Under the pieces are notes generated by a model. That model did no database searches, had not been told where the DNA came from, and was given only the letters and a program-made list of their open reading frames with translations. Position numbers and translations under genes: made by a program. Positions 44,414 through 54,851 of a stretch of 64,000 nt of DNA are shown piece after piece. This stretch comes from Comamonas sp. lk (GTDB taxonomy: Bacteria > Pseudomonadota > Gammaproteobacteria > Burkholderiales > Burkholderiaceae_C), in contig CAMAQV010000001.1 of NCBI GenBank assembly GCA_945860595.1, forward strand, positions 1 through 64,000, written 5' to 3'. Each line of letters opens with the position of its first letter. Position 1 is the stretch's first letter.

Positions 44414-45042
44414 CGCTGGGCCTGCGCGACAGGGCGGAAACTGCGTCGGTGCTCGGGACACGGTCCATGCAAGGCCAAGGCGGCCAAATGCTCGGCGGTG
44501 CCGTAGCCTTTATGCTTGGCAAAGCCATACGCAGGATACAGTGCGTCGAGTGCTGCGCAAAGCCGGTCACGGTGTACCTTGGCAACAATGGATGCTGCAG
44601 AAATCGCGGCCACTTTTGCGTCGCCTTTGACAATCGCTTCGGCCCGCATGGGCAGGATCGGCAAGCGGTTGCCATCCACCAGCACCAGCTTAGGGTGCAG
44701 ACGCAGACCGGCAACCGCACGCTGCATGGCCAGCAGCGTGGCCTGCAGGATGTTGAGCTGGTCAATCTCCGCCACACTGGCCTGGGCCACCGCGCAGCAC
44801 AGGGCGTTGGCCTGGATGGCATGGAACAGGCGCTCGCGCTTGAGCGGGCTGAGGGTCTTGGAATCCGCCAGGCCAGCAATCGGCTTGCGCGGATCCAGAA
44901 TGACCGCAGCCGCCACCACTGGCCCGACCAAGGGCCCGCGTCCGGCCTCGTCGACACCAGCGACCAGCCCAGGCATGTCGAACACCGGCAGTGCGGCCTG
45001 GGCGGGCCGGGCCTTAGGCTTGTACGACGCGGGCGATTGCAT
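44410..45042 (-). CDS. rnhB: Ribonuclease HII
   Basis: The enzyme cleaves RNA in RNA-DNA hybrids and misincorporated ribonucleotides. [15 protein letters not shown] carries the first Asp-Glu pair, LVDGNRLP the next Asp, and [15 protein letters not shown] the family helix. ATG 45042 gives 210 residues with a 29-base overlap with lpxB. A shorter start at MPGLVAGVD (44976) is possible; neither has a clear ribosome-binding site. Order lpxB-rnhB is conserved. Confidence 0.92.
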   Translation of the reverse strand: MQSPASYKPKARPAQAALPVFDMPGLVAGVDEAGRGPLVGPVVAAAVILDPRKPIAGLADSKTLSPLKRERLFHAIQANALCCAVAQASVAEIDQLNILQATLLAMQRAVAGLRLHPKLVLVDGNRLPILPMRAEAIVKGDAKVAAISAASIVAKVHRDRLCAALDALYPAYGFAKHKGYGTAEHLAALALHGPCPEHRRSFRPVAQAQR

Positions 45043-46210
45043 CGGTGGCGAGCGCGGACGTGTCGCGCAAGAGTTGGTGGTGCATGGTGGTGAAGCAGTC
45101 CTGCAGTTCTTGCAAGCGTTCGGGTGCGTGCTGCGCCGCATCCAGCCAGTCCAGCGTGGCAGCAGCCAGGGCGGCTGGAGTCGCTGCGTCCTGCAGCAAT
45201 TCCGGCACGACAAAGCGCCGGTTGAGGATGTTGGGCAGACCCACCCAGGGCTGCAACAACTTACGCCCGATCAGCGCCGCCGACAGCCAGGACATGCGGT
45301 AGGCAATCACCATGGGCCGCTTAAACAGCGCCGCCTCCAGGGTCGCCGTGCCACTGGCCAGCAACACGGTATCGCAGGCGGCAAGGGCTGCATGTGACTG
45401 GCCGTCAACAAGATGGAGCTGGCGCGATAGACCGCTGCTACGCGCTGCCGTCTCGATGCGCGCGCGCAAGCCCGGTGCGGCCGGAACAATGAAATGCAGT
45501 TCGGGGCGTGCAGCCAGCATGCGCACGGCTGCAGCAAAAAACAAGGGCGCGAGGTAATCGATTTCCGAACGGCGGCTACCCGGCAGGATGGCGACGACGA
45601 CGGACTCATCGAGCAGCCCCAGGCTGTGCCGCGCAGCGGCCCGGTCCGGCTCCATAGGGATCAGGCCAGCCAAAGGATGGCCGACAAAAGTGCTGTCGAT
45701 CCCGTGCCGCGCCAGAAGTTCCGGCTCAAACGGAAAAATGCACAGCACATGGTCCGCCGCGCGGCGCAGCAAGTCCATGCGCTGCGGACGCCAGGCCCAC
45801 ACCGAAGGGCAGACAAAGTGCACGGTTTTGGTTCCGCTGGCACGTAAGTCAGCCTCCAGGGCGAGATTGAAATCAGGCGCGTCCACGCCGATAAAAACAT
45901 CTGGCGGATCGCCGAGCAGGCGATCCCGCAACTGGCGGCGGATGCCGACAATTTCGCGGTAACGGCGGATCAGTTCCCAGCTGAATCCGTGCACTGCCAA
46001 CTTGTCCTGCGGCCACCAGGCTTGCATGCCACGGCGCACCATTTGGGGCCCTCCGATGCCAAAGGTCTGCAGACCATTCCATCGCGCCTGCATACCGTCG
46101 ATCAATCGCCCGGCAAGCAGGTCTCCCGAGGCCTCCCCGGCGACCATACCCATCCGCAAGCCAAGTGCGCCGGATGCGGCGGCGAGGGGGACAAGTTCGG
46201 GTGCGGACAT
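45014..46210 (-). CDS. lpxB: Lipid-A-disaccharide synthase
   Basis: The 398-residue GT19 enzyme joins UDP-2,3-diacylglucosamine to lipid X. The diagnostic start [14 protein letters not shown] is at about residues 21-34; [23 protein letters not shown] and LPGSRRSEI follow. It lies between lpxA and rnhB in the usual order. Confidence 0.95.
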   Translation of the reverse strand: MSAPELVPLAAASGALGLRMGMVAGEASGDLLAGRLIDGMQARWNGLQTFGIGGPQMVRRGMQAWWPQDKLAVHGFSWELIRRYREIVGIRRQLRDRLLGDPPDVFIGVDAPDFNLALEADLRASGTKTVHFVCPSVWAWRPQRMDLLRRAADHVLCIFPFEPELLARHGIDSTFVGHPLAGLIPMEPDRAAARHSLGLLDESVVVAILPGSRRSEIDYLAPLFFAAAVRMLAARPELHFIVPAAPGLRARIETAARSSGLSRQLHLVDGQSHAALAACDTVLLASGTATLEAALFKRPMVIAYRMSWLSAALIGRKLLQPWVGLPNILNRRFVVPELLQDAATPAALAAATLDWLDAAQHAPERLQELQDCFTTMHHQLLRDTSALATDAIARVVQA

Positions 46211-46221
46211 GGCCGCAAGGC

Positions 46222-47022
46222 TTAACGGACGATGCCGCGCTGCGGCGACACGTTGGCTAGAAAATCCAACATCATGGTCACATCCGTGTCGCTATCCGGC
46301 GTGTTTTCCACCAAGCCTGCAATCCGGTCGCGGGACTGGTCCAGCGTCAGATCGTCCCGGTACAGCGCCTTATGCATCGCTTTCACGGCGGCGACGCGCT
46401 CTGCAGAAAAGCCGCGGCGGCGCAGGCCCTCGTAATTCATGGACCGGGCCGCTGCCGGCTGACCCTGGCACATGACAAAAGGCGGCAAATCGGCAAAGAG
46501 CAAGGCGCACATGGCGGTCATGCTGTGCGCGCCCAAACGGACAAACTGGTGGACGACGGTGAAGCCGCCCAGAATCACCCAGTCCCCCACATGCACATGG
46601 CCGGCAAGCTGGGAATTGTTCGCAAAAATAGTATGGTTGCCGACCTGGCAATCGTGTGCCAGATGCACATAGGCCATGATCCAGTTGTCGTCGCCCAGGC
46701 GGGTCACGCCCTGGTCGCCCGGCGAGCCGATGTTGAAGGTGCAGAACTCGCGCACCGTGTTGCGGTCACCGATCACCAGCTCACAGGGTTCACCCGCGTA
46801 TTTTTTGTCCTGCGGAATCGCGCCCAGGGAATTGAACTGGAATATCCGGTTATCCCGGCCGATGGTGGTGCGGCCCTCGATCACGCAGTGCGCGCCAACG
46901 GTGGTACCGGCGCCGATGCGCACATGCGGTCCGATGACTGTGTACGGCCCCACCGCGACCGAGCTGTCCAACTGGGCAAGGGGATCGACCAGGGCGGTCG
47001 GGTGGATCAGGCTCACTCGCAC
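46222..47022 (-). CDS. lpxA: UDP-N-acetylglucosamine acyltransferase
   Basis: The 266-residue left-handed beta-helix enzyme carries out the first step of lipid A synthesis. It has hexapeptide repeats from residue about 5 to 185, the catalytic His in [12 protein letters not shown] (about 120-131) and a C-terminal helical domain. It is 2 bases from fabZ. Confidence 0.95.
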   Translation of the reverse strand: MRVSLIHPTALVDPLAQLDSSVAVGPYTVIGPHVRIGAGTTVGAHCVIEGRTTIGRDNRIFQFNSLGAIPQDKKYAGEPCELVIGDRNTVREFCTFNIGSPGDQGVTRLGDDNWIMAYVHLAHDCQVGNHTIFANNSQLAGHVHVGDWVILGGFTVVHQFVRLGAHSMTAMCALLFADLPPFVMCQGQPAAARSMNYEGLRRRGFSAERVAAVKAMHKALYRDDLTLDQSRDRIAGLVENTPDSDTDVTMMLDFLANVSPQRGIVR

Positions 47023-47024
47023 GC

Positions 47025-47474
47025 TCAGGCGGAAGCCACAACCGGGCGTACGGCGCAGGTCAACTCGGCTTGCACCGCCAAAATACCGTCGACCGAGGCC
47101 ATACCATTGAACTTGAAGATGCCCGCTTTCATGCGCACCATCTCAACGTCTAGTATCAGTTGATCCCCCGGCTCCACGGGGCGCTTGAAGCGCGCGTTAT
47201 CGATGCCGGCAAAGTAGTACACCAGGTCCTCGGTCGGCTCCGAACCGAGCGCATCAAAGGCCAACAAGGCGGCGGCCTGTGCCAGCGCTTCGAGCATCAA
47301 CACACCGGGCATCACTGGGCGGTAGGGGAAATGACCCTGGAAAAAGGGCTCGTTGATGGTGACGTTTTTCAGCGCCTTGATGGTTTTACCCTTGTCCAGC
47401 GCAATCACGCGGTCCACCAGCAGGATGGGGTAGCGGTGCGGGAGTTTTTTCAAAATCTTGTGGATATCCATCAT
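47025..47474 (-). CDS. fabZ: 3-hydroxyacyl-ACP dehydratase FabZ
   Basis: The 149-residue hot-dog-fold enzyme has the catalytic His in [11 protein letters not shown] and the Glu in LMLEALAQ. It starts [15 protein letters not shown] after a possible Met-Met. The ATG overlaps the lpxD stop by 4 bases. It serves fatty-acid elongation and supplies hydroxyacyl-ACP balance for lipid A. Confidence 0.95.
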   Translation of the reverse strand: MMDIHKILKKLPHRYPILLVDRVIALDKGKTIKALKNVTINEPFFQGHFPYRPVMPGVLMLEALAQAAALLAFDALGSEPTEDLVYYFAGIDNARFKRPVEPGDQLILDVEMVRMKAGIFKFNGMASVDGILAVQAELTCAVRPVVASA

Positions 47475-48484
47475 GCCTGGCGCTCTCTTTCCAATAATCG
47501 GATCCGTTCGCGCAGGCGATGCAGTTGCCGCAGGGTGGCGGCGTTACGCTCCCAGTCGCCGTGTTCATCCAGAGGAAAAACGCCGGTGTAGACGCCCGGC
47601 TTGGTGATGGACTTGCTCACGCAGCTGCAACCCGACAGGTGCACGCCATCAACAATCGTCAGATGCCCGCTCACCAGCGATCCACCGCCCACCGTGCAAT
47701 TGGCGCCGATCGTGGCGCTGCCCGCCACGGCCACGCTGCCGGCAATCGCCGTGTTGCGGCCGATGCGCACGTTATGCCCGATCTGGATCAGGTTGTCGAG
47801 CTTGACCCCGTCTTCGATCACCGTGTCACTGAGCGCGCCCCGGTCCACGCAGGTATTGGCACCGATTTCAACGTCATTGCCTATCCATACTGCGCCGAGT
47901 TGCTCAATCTTTTCCCAACGCTCTCCGTCTTTGGCAAAGCCAAAACCATCGGCACCAATAACCACTCCGGGGTGCACGATACATCGCTCACCAAGCACGC
48001 AGTCGTAGCCCAGGCTGACACGGGAGGTCAGCTCGCTGTTGGCACCTACGCGGGCACCACGCTCCACCACACACAACGGCCCGATGCGGGCACTGGGGTG
48101 CACCTGCGCTTCGGGATGCACCACGGCACTGGGATGCACCCAACCGCCAGTCCCAACCGATTCGTCGCCGCGCCACAGACCATGCTGTCGCCGCCAGAAC
48201 TGGGTTAACTTGGCGTAATACAGGTAGGGGTCCGGCACCACAATCGTGGCACCCCGTGCCAATGCCGCGTCCCGCATAGGCGGTGCGACGATCACGCAAG
48301 CCGCCGGGCACGCCGGCAGTGCTGCGGCATAGCGCGGGTTGCTCAAAAAACAAATCTGCCGCGCTTGGGCCCGATCTAAGGGAGCGATCGCCTCGATGAC
48401 AGTTTCCGGGTCACCAATCAGCTCTCCGCCAATGGCTTGAATGATCGCTCCTAATCGGAGCGAAAACACTGCGGGATCGCCCAC
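47471..48484 (-). CDS. lpxD: UDP-3-O-(3-hydroxyacyl)glucosamine N-acyltransferase
   Basis: The 337-residue enzyme has an N-terminal uridine-binding domain (to about 100) and a left-handed beta-helix of hexapeptides. The catalytic His lies in [10 protein letters not shown], around residue 240. It performs the third step of lipid A synthesis and follows skp by 12 bases. Confidence 0.95.
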   Translation of the reverse strand: MGDPAVFSLRLGAIIQAIGGELIGDPETVIEAIAPLDRAQARQICFLSNPRYAAALPACPAACVIVAPPMRDAALARGATIVVPDPYLYYAKLTQFWRRQHGLWRGDESVGTGGWVHPSAVVHPEAQVHPSARIGPLCVVERGARVGANSELTSRVSLGYDCVLGERCIVHPGVVIGADGFGFAKDGERWEKIEQLGAVWIGNDVEIGANTCVDRGALSDTVIEDGVKLDNLIQIGHNVRIGRNTAIAGSVAVAGSATIGANCTVGGGSLVSGHLTIVDGVHLSGCSCVSKSITKPGVYTGVFPLDEHGDWERNAATLRQLHRLRERIRLLERERQA

Positions 48485-48496
48485 GGGAGTGTCCTC

Positions 48497-49006
48497 TTAT
48501 TTTGCGGCGTTCAGAATCTTCAGAACTTTGTCCGTCAGGTCGTGTTTGCCATTGTTGTAGGCCACTTCCTGAATGACCAGGTCGTATTTTTCAGCATCTG
48601 CCACTTGCTTGACGGCCTTGGCCGCTTTGTCCAGCACCTGGAGCAGCTCTTCATTGCGACGCCCGTTGATGTCTTCCTGGAGCTCACGCTGTTTGCGCTG
48701 AAACTCGCGATTCATGTCTGCGAATTCCTTCTGACGGCTTACACGCTGGCTTTCGCTGAGTGTGGGGGCATCTTTGTCAAAACGCTCACTAAAGGTTTTG
48801 ATGCTCTCACGCAGCGCCACCAGGTCTTTGTCCCGCTTGGAAAATTCTTGCTCAAGCCGCCCTTGGGCCGCTTTGGCAGGTGCTGATTCGGTTGTGATCC
48901 GTTGGTAGTTGATATAGCCGACGCGGGACTCCTGGGCGTGCACTGCCAAGGCAGCCAGGGCCACAAGAAAACCCCCAAGACATTTTTGAATAGCTGAGGT
49001 CATCAA
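48497..49006 (-). CDS. skp: OmpH/Skp family periplasmic chaperone
   Basis: The 169-residue protein has a signal peptide (residues 1-24, ending VHA), then SRVGYINYQRITTESAPAK and a long charged coiled coil (about 45-140). It carries unfolded outer-membrane proteins to the Bam complex. The ATG overlaps the bamA stop by 4 bases. Confidence 0.92.
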   Translation of the reverse strand: MMTSAIQKCLGGFLVALAALAVHAQESRVGYINYQRITTESAPAKAAQGRLEQEFSKRDKDLVALRESIKTFSERFDKDAPTLSESQRVSRQKEFADMNREFQRKQRELQEDINGRRNEELLQVLDKAAKAVKQVADAEKYDLVIQEVAYNNGKHDLTDKVLKILNAAK

Positions 49007-51321
49007 AATGAGGTTCCGATCTGAAACTGGAGGGTCTGTAGTTTATCGTTGTACAAAGTCGTCAACGGCTTCGCCCAAGCCAGGCGCAACGGCCCAACCG
49101 GCGAAACCCAGCTAACGCCGACACCCACAGAAGACCGCAAGTCATCCAACGCGATGGACGCATTGGGGTCATACAGACCGCCCGCATCAAAAAAACCGTA
49201 CATCCGCAAGGTCCGGTCATTGCCCCCGCCCGGGAAAGGCGTGAGAACCTCGGCATTCAAAACCAGCTTGGTGGCACCACCTGTTGCCACGCTGTAGCCA
49301 GTGGAATCAATCAGTTCGCGCTGCGCGGCTGTCGTCAGGCTACCCTGCTGGAAGCCACGTACTGAACCCAGGCCGCCGGAGTAATAATTTTTCATGACCG
49401 GGTAGGTGTGGCCATTGGTTGACACGCCCGAGGAGAACTCGCTGTTGAATGCAAACGTCGTTTTTTTAGTCAGCGGATAAAACTGCTGGTACTGCAAAGT
49501 GGCGCGGGCGTAGCCCAGGTCTCCGGCGACACTCCATTCGCTGTTAGCACGCAACACACGGCCTGTGCTTGGAATGAGTGCGCTGTCGCGGGTGTCGCGC
49601 GACCAGCCCAAGGTCAAGGGAAATCCGCGAACGGTGTAGCCGTAATCGCTGGCAAAGTCGCTGTATGCCGTCGGCAAATAGGTGCCCTCGACAACCGTGG
49701 TTTGTTCATAACCAAGACCCACAAACACCGTGTCACTCTCGGTGAATGGAACGCCGAAGCGCACGCTCGTTCCGGTGCTCTCAATGGAGTAACTGTCGAC
49801 ATCAGCATAGGGCTTGCTATTACGCTGGTATACATCCACAGCGCGTGACACACCGTCTTCGGTGAAGTACGGGTTGGTGTTGTTAAAGACCAGGGTCCGG
49901 TTGTACTTGCCGGTGTTCACCTGGACACCCAAACTCTGGCCTGAACCAAACACATTGTCCTGGTTAAAGCCGAACTGCAAGCCCAGCCCCTCAGCCGAAG
50001 AGACGCCCGCACCCAAGCTCAGGTTGCCGGTCGGCTTTTCAACCACGGTCACCAGCAAATCCACCTGGTCGGGTGCGCCCGGAACTTCCACGGTTTCGAT
50101 TCCGACGTCCTTGAAATAACCCAAGCGGTCCACCCGGTTGCGCGAGAGGCGGATTTTTTCGCCGTCGTACCACGCAGCCTCGAACTGGCGGAACTCGCGG
50201 CGGATTACTTCGTCGCGTGTGCGCTCATTGCCCGCAATGTTGATGCGCCGCACAAACGCCCTGCGCCCCGGATCAGCTTGAATGGCGATTTCAACCCGGT
50301 TGGTTTTTCGATCGATCGTAGTTTTTGTCTGGGCCGCGGCGAAAGCAAAACCGAAATTCGCGAAGTAATCCGTGAACGCTTTCGTTGTTTGGGCGACTTC
50401 GTCGGCGTTGTAGGGTTCGCCGGCCCGGATCTTGATCAGGGATTTGAACTCATCCTGCTTTTCCAGGTAGTTGCCCTCCATACTGACCTTGGAAACCACA
50501 AAGCGCTCACCCTCGGTGACGTTGATGGTGATGACAATTTCCTGCTTGTTGGGCGCGATGGCGACCTGGGTGGAGTCCACCTTGAACTCCAGGTAGCCCT
50601 TAGACAGGTAATAAGAGCGCAGGGTCTCCACATCCGCATTGAGTTTGCTACGCACGTAGCGGTTGGACTTGGTATACCAGCTCAACCAGGTTCCGGCATC
50701 CAGATCAAAAAGATCCAGCAACGTACTTTTTGAAAATACTTTTGCGCCAACGATATCGATCGATTTAATTTTTGCCGAACCGCCTTCGGTCACCGAAAAA
50801 CTCAGATTCACGCGGTTATTCTCCAAAGGAGTCACTGTGGTTACCACCTCGGTTGCATACATACTGCGGTTGATGTACTGCCGCTTGAGTTCCTGTTCGG
50901 CCTTGTCAGCAAGCGCTTTGTCAAAAGGGCGACCTTCGGTGATGCCGATGTCTTTCAAGGCCTTCTTCAAAACGTCTTTTTCAAATTCCCGCACGCCCGA
51001 AAAATCCACATCCGCCACATTCGGGCGCTCTTGCACCACAACAATCAGGACATCGCCGCTGGCGTCAACCCGCACGTCGTTGAACAAGCCCAGCGCAAAC
51101 AGGGCGCGGATGGCACTAGCTGCTTTCTCGTCGCTGTAGCTGTCACCGACCCGGAAGGGAAGGGAAGCAAAAACAGTTCCCGCATCCACGCGCTGCAAGC
51201 CCTCGACACGGATGTCTTTCACGACAAAAGGCTCCAGCGCAAAACACAGGGCTGCAACCGACCACATGGCGCAGGTTAGGAATATCCGGCGGCAGGATTG
51301 GTAAAGCATGGCGAGTGGCAT
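49003..51321 (-). CDS. bamA: Outer-membrane protein assembly factor BamA
   Basis: The protein has a signal peptide ending near CFALEP. Five POTRA domains follow (about 30-430, beginning FVVKDIRVEGLQRVDAGTVF) and then a 16-strand beta-barrel ending in FQIGTSF with C-terminal Phe. The lid loop motif VRGF is present as SVRGFQQG. The start is uncertain: Met at 51321 or 51309 gives a normal signal peptide, while the longest frame begins at 51372; none has a good ribosome-binding site. Only about 90 bases separate it from dxr, and rseP, normally between them in this group, is missing. Confidence 0.94.
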   Translation of the reverse strand: MPLAMLYQSCRRIFLTCAMWSVAALCFALEPFVVKDIRVEGLQRVDAGTVFASLPFRVGDSYSDEKAASAIRALFALGLFNDVRVDASGDVLIVVVQERPNVADVDFSGVREFEKDVLKKALKDIGITEGRPFDKALADKAEQELKRQYINRSMYATEVVTTVTPLENNRVNLSFSVTEGGSAKIKSIDIVGAKVFSKSTLLDLFDLDAGTWLSWYTKSNRYVRSKLNADVETLRSYYLSKGYLEFKVDSTQVAIAPNKQEIVITINVTEGERFVVSKVSMEGNYLEKQDEFKSLIKIRAGEPYNADEVAQTTKAFTDYFANFGFAFAAAQTKTTIDRKTNRVEIAIQADPGRRAFVRRINIAGNERTRDEVIRREFRQFEAAWYDGEKIRLSRNRVDRLGYFKDVGIETVEVPGAPDQVDLLVTVVEKPTGNLSLGAGVSSAEGLGLQFGFNQDNVFGSGQSLGVQVNTGKYNRTLVFNNTNPYFTEDGVSRAVDVYQRNSKPYADVDSYSIESTGTSVRFGVPFTESDTVFVGLGYEQTTVVEGTYLPTAYSDFASDYGYTVRGFPLTLGWSRDTRDSALIPSTGRVLRANSEWSVAGDLGYARATLQYQQFYPLTKKTTFAFNSEFSSGVSTNGHTYPVMKNYYSGGLGSVRGFQQGSLTTAAQRELIDSTGYSVATGGATKLVLNAEVLTPFPGGGNDRTLRMYGFFDAGGLYDPNASIALDDLRSSVGVGVSWVSPVGPLRLAWAKPLTTLYNDKLQTLQFQIGTSF

Positions 51322-51412
51322 GGGTATAGAGAGGGAACGCAACGCTGACCCGGGCGGGTCGCTCAGATGCATGATAACTGAGGCATCCGAATGGACCGGC
51401 TCTGCAAAAGGC

Positions 51413-52612
51413 TCAGTGAGCCAGGGCCGCGACAGCCTCCTGCGCGCGGGCCCTTACCCGGGCATCCAGTGCCAAGATGTCATGCAGCGATGCCGGAGGC
51501 TCAAAGCTGACCCCCGCCAGGGTGGTCTGGTTCACCGCGTGGATGTGGTCAAAACGGATACGACCCTCCAAAAATGCAGCCACGCCAATTTCATTGGCTG
51601 CATTCAGCACAGCCGTAGTGCCTGAAACAGCGGCCATTGCCTCCCACGCAAGCTGCAGTCCAGGAAAGCGCAGGCGGTGATCGCGGGTGTCAAAAGTTTC
51701 AAAGGTCAGACTGGACATTACGGAAAAATCCAGCGTGGCCGTGCCGGACGCGATGCGCTGAGGCCAGGACAGGCCGTAGGCGATAGGGCCGCGCATGTCC
51801 GGCACGCCAAGCTGCGCGACCACAGCACGGTCTACAAACTGCACCATGGAATGAACCACGCTTTGCGGGTGGATGATGACCTCAATGCGCGATGGATCCA
51901 TCCCGAACAGAAACTTCGCCTCAATCACCTCAAGCGCCTTGTTCATCATCGTCGCCGAATCCACCGAAATTTTCCGGCCCATGCTCCAGTTGGGGTGTGC
52001 GCAGGCCTCCTGCGGCGTGACGTCCCGCAGGGTCGCAGGGTCGCGGGTGCGAAACGGGCCGCCCGATGCGGTGAGAATGATTTTGTCAACCACCGAGGGC
52101 CACAAACTGCGATCCCCGGGAAGCGACTGAAAGATGGCCGAATGCTCGCTGTCAATCGGTAATAGGGTGGCACCGCCCGCTCGCACGGTGTCCATAAACA
52201 GCGAACCGCCCACCACCAAAGCCTCTTTATTGGCCAATAGCAAGCGCTTGCCCGCGCGTGCCGCCGCCATGCAGGACGACAAACCGGCAGCCCCCACAAT
52301 GGCCGCCATCACCATATCAACCTCTTCATGGGCGGCCACCTCGTCCAGCGCGGCATGCCCAATCAGCACCCGGGTCGCACTGCTGTGTGCGGCTAGCCGG
52401 GACTGGAGTAGCGGACCTGCTTGCGCATCGGTCGCCACCACAAAACGGGGCTGGTGCACCATGCACTGCGCGAACAACAGGTCGATACGCGAATGTCCGG
52501 ACAGGGCAAACACCGAAAACCGCTGGGGATGGCGCGCCAGCACGTCCAGGGTATTCTCGCCAACCGAGCCGGTTGAGCCCAATACGGTGACGCTTTGTCG
52601 GCGCTCGGTCAT
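51413..52612 (-). CDS. dxr: 1-deoxy-D-xylulose 5-phosphate reductoisomerase
   Basis: The 399-residue enzyme makes 2-C-methyl-D-erythritol 4-phosphate for isoprenoids with NADPH. LGSTGSVGENTLDV is the nucleotide motif, NKEALVVGG and SEHSAIFQ are substrate blocks, and the C-terminal helical domain is complete (DARVRARAQEAVAAL). ATG 52612 (MTERRQS) is chosen; it starts 4 bases after the cdsA stop. Confidence 0.96.
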   Translation of the reverse strand: MTERRQSVTVLGSTGSVGENTLDVLARHPQRFSVFALSGHSRIDLLFAQCMVHQPRFVVATDAQAGPLLQSRLAAHSSATRVLIGHAALDEVAAHEEVDMVMAAIVGAAGLSSCMAAARAGKRLLLANKEALVVGGSLFMDTVRAGGATLLPIDSEHSAIFQSLPGDRSLWPSVVDKIILTASGGPFRTRDPATLRDVTPQEACAHPNWSMGRKISVDSATMMNKALEVIEAKFLFGMDPSRIEVIIHPQSVVHSMVQFVDRAVVAQLGVPDMRGPIAYGLSWPQRIASGTATLDFSVMSSLTFETFDTRDHRLRFPGLQLAWEAMAAVSGTTAVLNAANEIGVAAFLEGRIRFDHIHAVNQTTLAGVSFEPPASLHDILALDARVRARAQEAVAALAH

Positions 52613-52616
52613 GACC

Positions 52617-53462
52617 TCACCGTGCAACCAGGCACAGGGCCAAGGGCATGACGGGTAAAAGGGCATCGACGCGGTCCAGCACCCCACCGTGGCCGGGAAG
52701 CAAACCGCTGCTGTCTTTCACTCCGGCGGCACGCTTGAATAAAGATTCCAGCAAATCACCCACTACGCCAGCGGCCACCAGCAGCCCCAAAACAATCACT
52801 CCTTGCGCTCCCCATTGATCGGCAAGGCGGGAAAAAATGCTTGGCGAGCTGCCGGCGTCTTGGCTGTCGGCATAACGCCAGACCAGCGCCAATACACCCA
52901 CGCCAAGCAATGCGCCAAAGACTCCTTCCCACGTTTTACCCGGGCTGATGGTCAGCGCAAGCTTGCGGGCGATCCAACGACCTCCCCAAGCCCGGCCCGC
53001 GAAGTAGGCGCTCACATCAGCCACCCAGACCAGGCACATCACCGATAACAAAAAATTGATTCCCAGGCCCCTGGACTGCACCAGTGCCAGCCAGGACACC
53101 AACAGCAAGACCAGCCCCCCCCCGCAACGAATGGCATGCGGCAACGTTGCCCAATAGGGGACTCCTTTGTACAGCGCAAAGACAGCCAGCGCGAACCAGG
53201 CCAGTGCAGCACCGGGCCAGATCCATGCCAGCCACGCAGGGTCTGGCTGCAAAACCCACAAGCCCAGGCAAGCAAGACCCATCAACGCTGCACCGGCCAG
53301 GGCAACGGGCTGGGATTGCCCGCTCAAACGCCCCCACTCCCATGCTGCGGCAACCATAAGCGCCGACGTGAATACAACAAAGTACATCGGATCGGCTGCA
53401 AAGAGTGCAGGCAGAAAGACCGCCAGCAATAGCACCGCAGTAATCACACGTTGGCGCAGCAT
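52617..53462 (-). CDS. cdsA: Phosphatidate cytidylyltransferase
   Basis: The 281-residue polytopic enzyme makes CDP-diacylglycerol. About eight helices are visible. The CDS signature is near the C-terminus: KDSSGLLPGHGGVLDRVDALL, with its Asp and Arg-x-Asp residues. ATG 53462 (MLRQRVITAV) is 19 bases after the uppS stop. It is upstream in the pathway of the psd gene at 6435. Confidence 0.94.
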   Translation of the reverse strand: MLRQRVITAVLLLAVFLPALFAADPMYFVVFTSALMVAAAWEWGRLSGQSQPVALAGAALMGLACLGLWVLQPDPAWLAWIWPGAALAWFALAVFALYKGVPYWATLPHAIRCGGGLVLLLVSWLALVQSRGLGINFLLSVMCLVWVADVSAYFAGRAWGGRWIARKLALTISPGKTWEGVFGALLGVGVLALVWRYADSQDAGSSPSIFSRLADQWGAQGVIVLGLLVAAGVVGDLLESLFKRAAGVKDSSGLLPGHGGVLDRVDALLPVMPLALCLVAR

Positions 53463-53481
53463 CGACGGTCCTTCCACCAGA

Positions 53482-54216
53482 TCACGCGACCGCGGTCGCA
53501 GGCGCAGTTGCCGCCGCTGCCAAAGGACTGGTTCTGCCGAAGCGCCGCTCGCGGCTGGCGTAGTCCTTGAGCGCTTCATCCAAAGCGGCAGCGTCAAAGT
53601 CCGGCCACAAGACCGGACTGAAACACAGTTCCGAGTAGGCGCACTGCCAAAGCAAAAAATTACTAAGGCGGTGCTCGTCACCCGTGCGGATCAGCAAATC
53701 TGGATCCGGGCAGGGTGCAAGAGACAGGGCCGCAGTCATGGACGCTTCGGTAATTGGCGTACCGGTAGCGGCCAAGCGGGCAGCGGCATCGACAATGTCC
53801 CAGCGCCCCCCGTAGTTAAAACAGACATTGAGCAGCATGCCTTGATTGGATTGGGTCGCTTGCTCGGCATCACGCAAAACGGTGCATAAACCAGGCTCCA
53901 ATTCCTTGCGGCTACCCAAAAATCGCAAGCGAACTCCACGCTGACCCAGGCTGGCCAACTCGCTGCGCAATGCGGCGTACATCAGTTCGATCAGGCCGGA
54001 TACTTCGGATTTGGGGCGGCTCCAGTTTTCGGAAGAAAAGGCGAACACCGTCAGGATAGGAATGCCGCGAACCACACAGGCCTGGATGATGGTTTTCAGG
54101 GCATCCACCCCGCGTTTATGTCCGGCCAGGCGCGGCAGATGACGCTTTTGCGCCCACCGGCCGTTACCATCCATGACGATAGCAACATGGGCCGGAAGCT
54201 TTTTCACCGATGGCAT
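53482..54216 (-). CDS. uppS: Undecaprenyl diphosphate synthase
   Basis: The 244-residue cis-prenyltransferase has the catalytic Asp in VAIVMDGNGRWAQKR (about residues 10-24), HKRGVDALK, FAFSSENWSRP and the C-terminal DLLIRTGDEHRLSNFLLWQ. It produces the peptidoglycan lipid carrier precursor. ATG 54216 is the standard start. Order frr-uppS-cdsA-dxr is conserved. Confidence 0.95.
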   Translation of the reverse strand: MPSVKKLPAHVAIVMDGNGRWAQKRHLPRLAGHKRGVDALKTIIQACVVRGIPILTVFAFSSENWSRPKSEVSGLIELMYAALRSELASLGQRGVRLRFLGSRKELEPGLCTVLRDAEQATQSNQGMLLNVCFNYGGRWDIVDAAARLAATGTPITEASMTAALSLAPCPDPDLLIRTGDEHRLSNFLLWQCAYSELCFSPVLWPDFDAAALDEALKDYASRERRFGRTSPLAAAATAPATAVA

Positions 54217-54271
54217 TTTGGCGTTACGTGGTTCACAGTGGACAGTTACTGGTGGCAGTGAAGGGCGAGGA

Positions 54272-54832
54272 CTACACCGCCATGATGTCGTGTTCTTTGG
54301 ATGCCACCAGCCGGTCCACGTCCGCAATATGGCGGTCTGTGAGCTTTTGCACTTCCGCCTCCGAGCGCTTTTGATCGTCTTCGGACGCCAGTTTGTCTTT
54401 CACCAGTTTTTTCACAGCATCATTGGCATCGCGGCGCACATTGCGGATAGCAATCTTGGCGGCCTCACCTTCGTTGCGCACGACTTTGGTCAGCTCGCGG
54501 CGACGTTCCTCGGTCATCATGGGCATGGGCACGCGGATCAATTCGCCCATGCTGGCTGGATTCAAACCCAAATCGCTCTCACGAATGGCCTTTTCAATCT
54601 TGGCGGTCATGGTTTTTTCCCAGGGCTGGATGCCGATGGTGCGGGCATCGATCAAGCTCAGGTTGGCAACCTGGCTCAAAGGCAGCATGGAGCCGTAGTA
54701 ATCGACATGCACGGTATCGAGCAATGCCGGATTGGCGCGCCCGGTCCGCACTTTGGTCAAGGTACTTTTCAAGGATGCGATGGAGGATTCCATCTTGGCA
54801 TCCACCTGTTCTTTGATGGCTTGCAAACTCAT
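54272..54832 (-). CDS. frr: Ribosome recycling factor
   Basis: The 186-residue product has the full RRF pattern: [43 protein letters not shown] and a C-terminal helical [12 protein letters not shown]. It splits post-termination ribosomes with EF-G. It lies 19 bases after pyrH. Confidence 0.96.
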   Translation of the reverse strand: MSLQAIKEQVDAKMESSIASLKSTLTKVRTGRANPALLDTVHVDYYGSMLPLSQVANLSLIDARTIGIQPWEKTMTAKIEKAIRESDLGLNPASMGELIRVPMPMMTEERRRELTKVVRNEGEAAKIAIRNVRRDANDAVKKLVKDKLASEDDQKRSEAEVQKLTDRHIADVDRLVASKEHDIMAV

Positions 54833-54851
54833 GTTCCCACTCTCCTACAGA

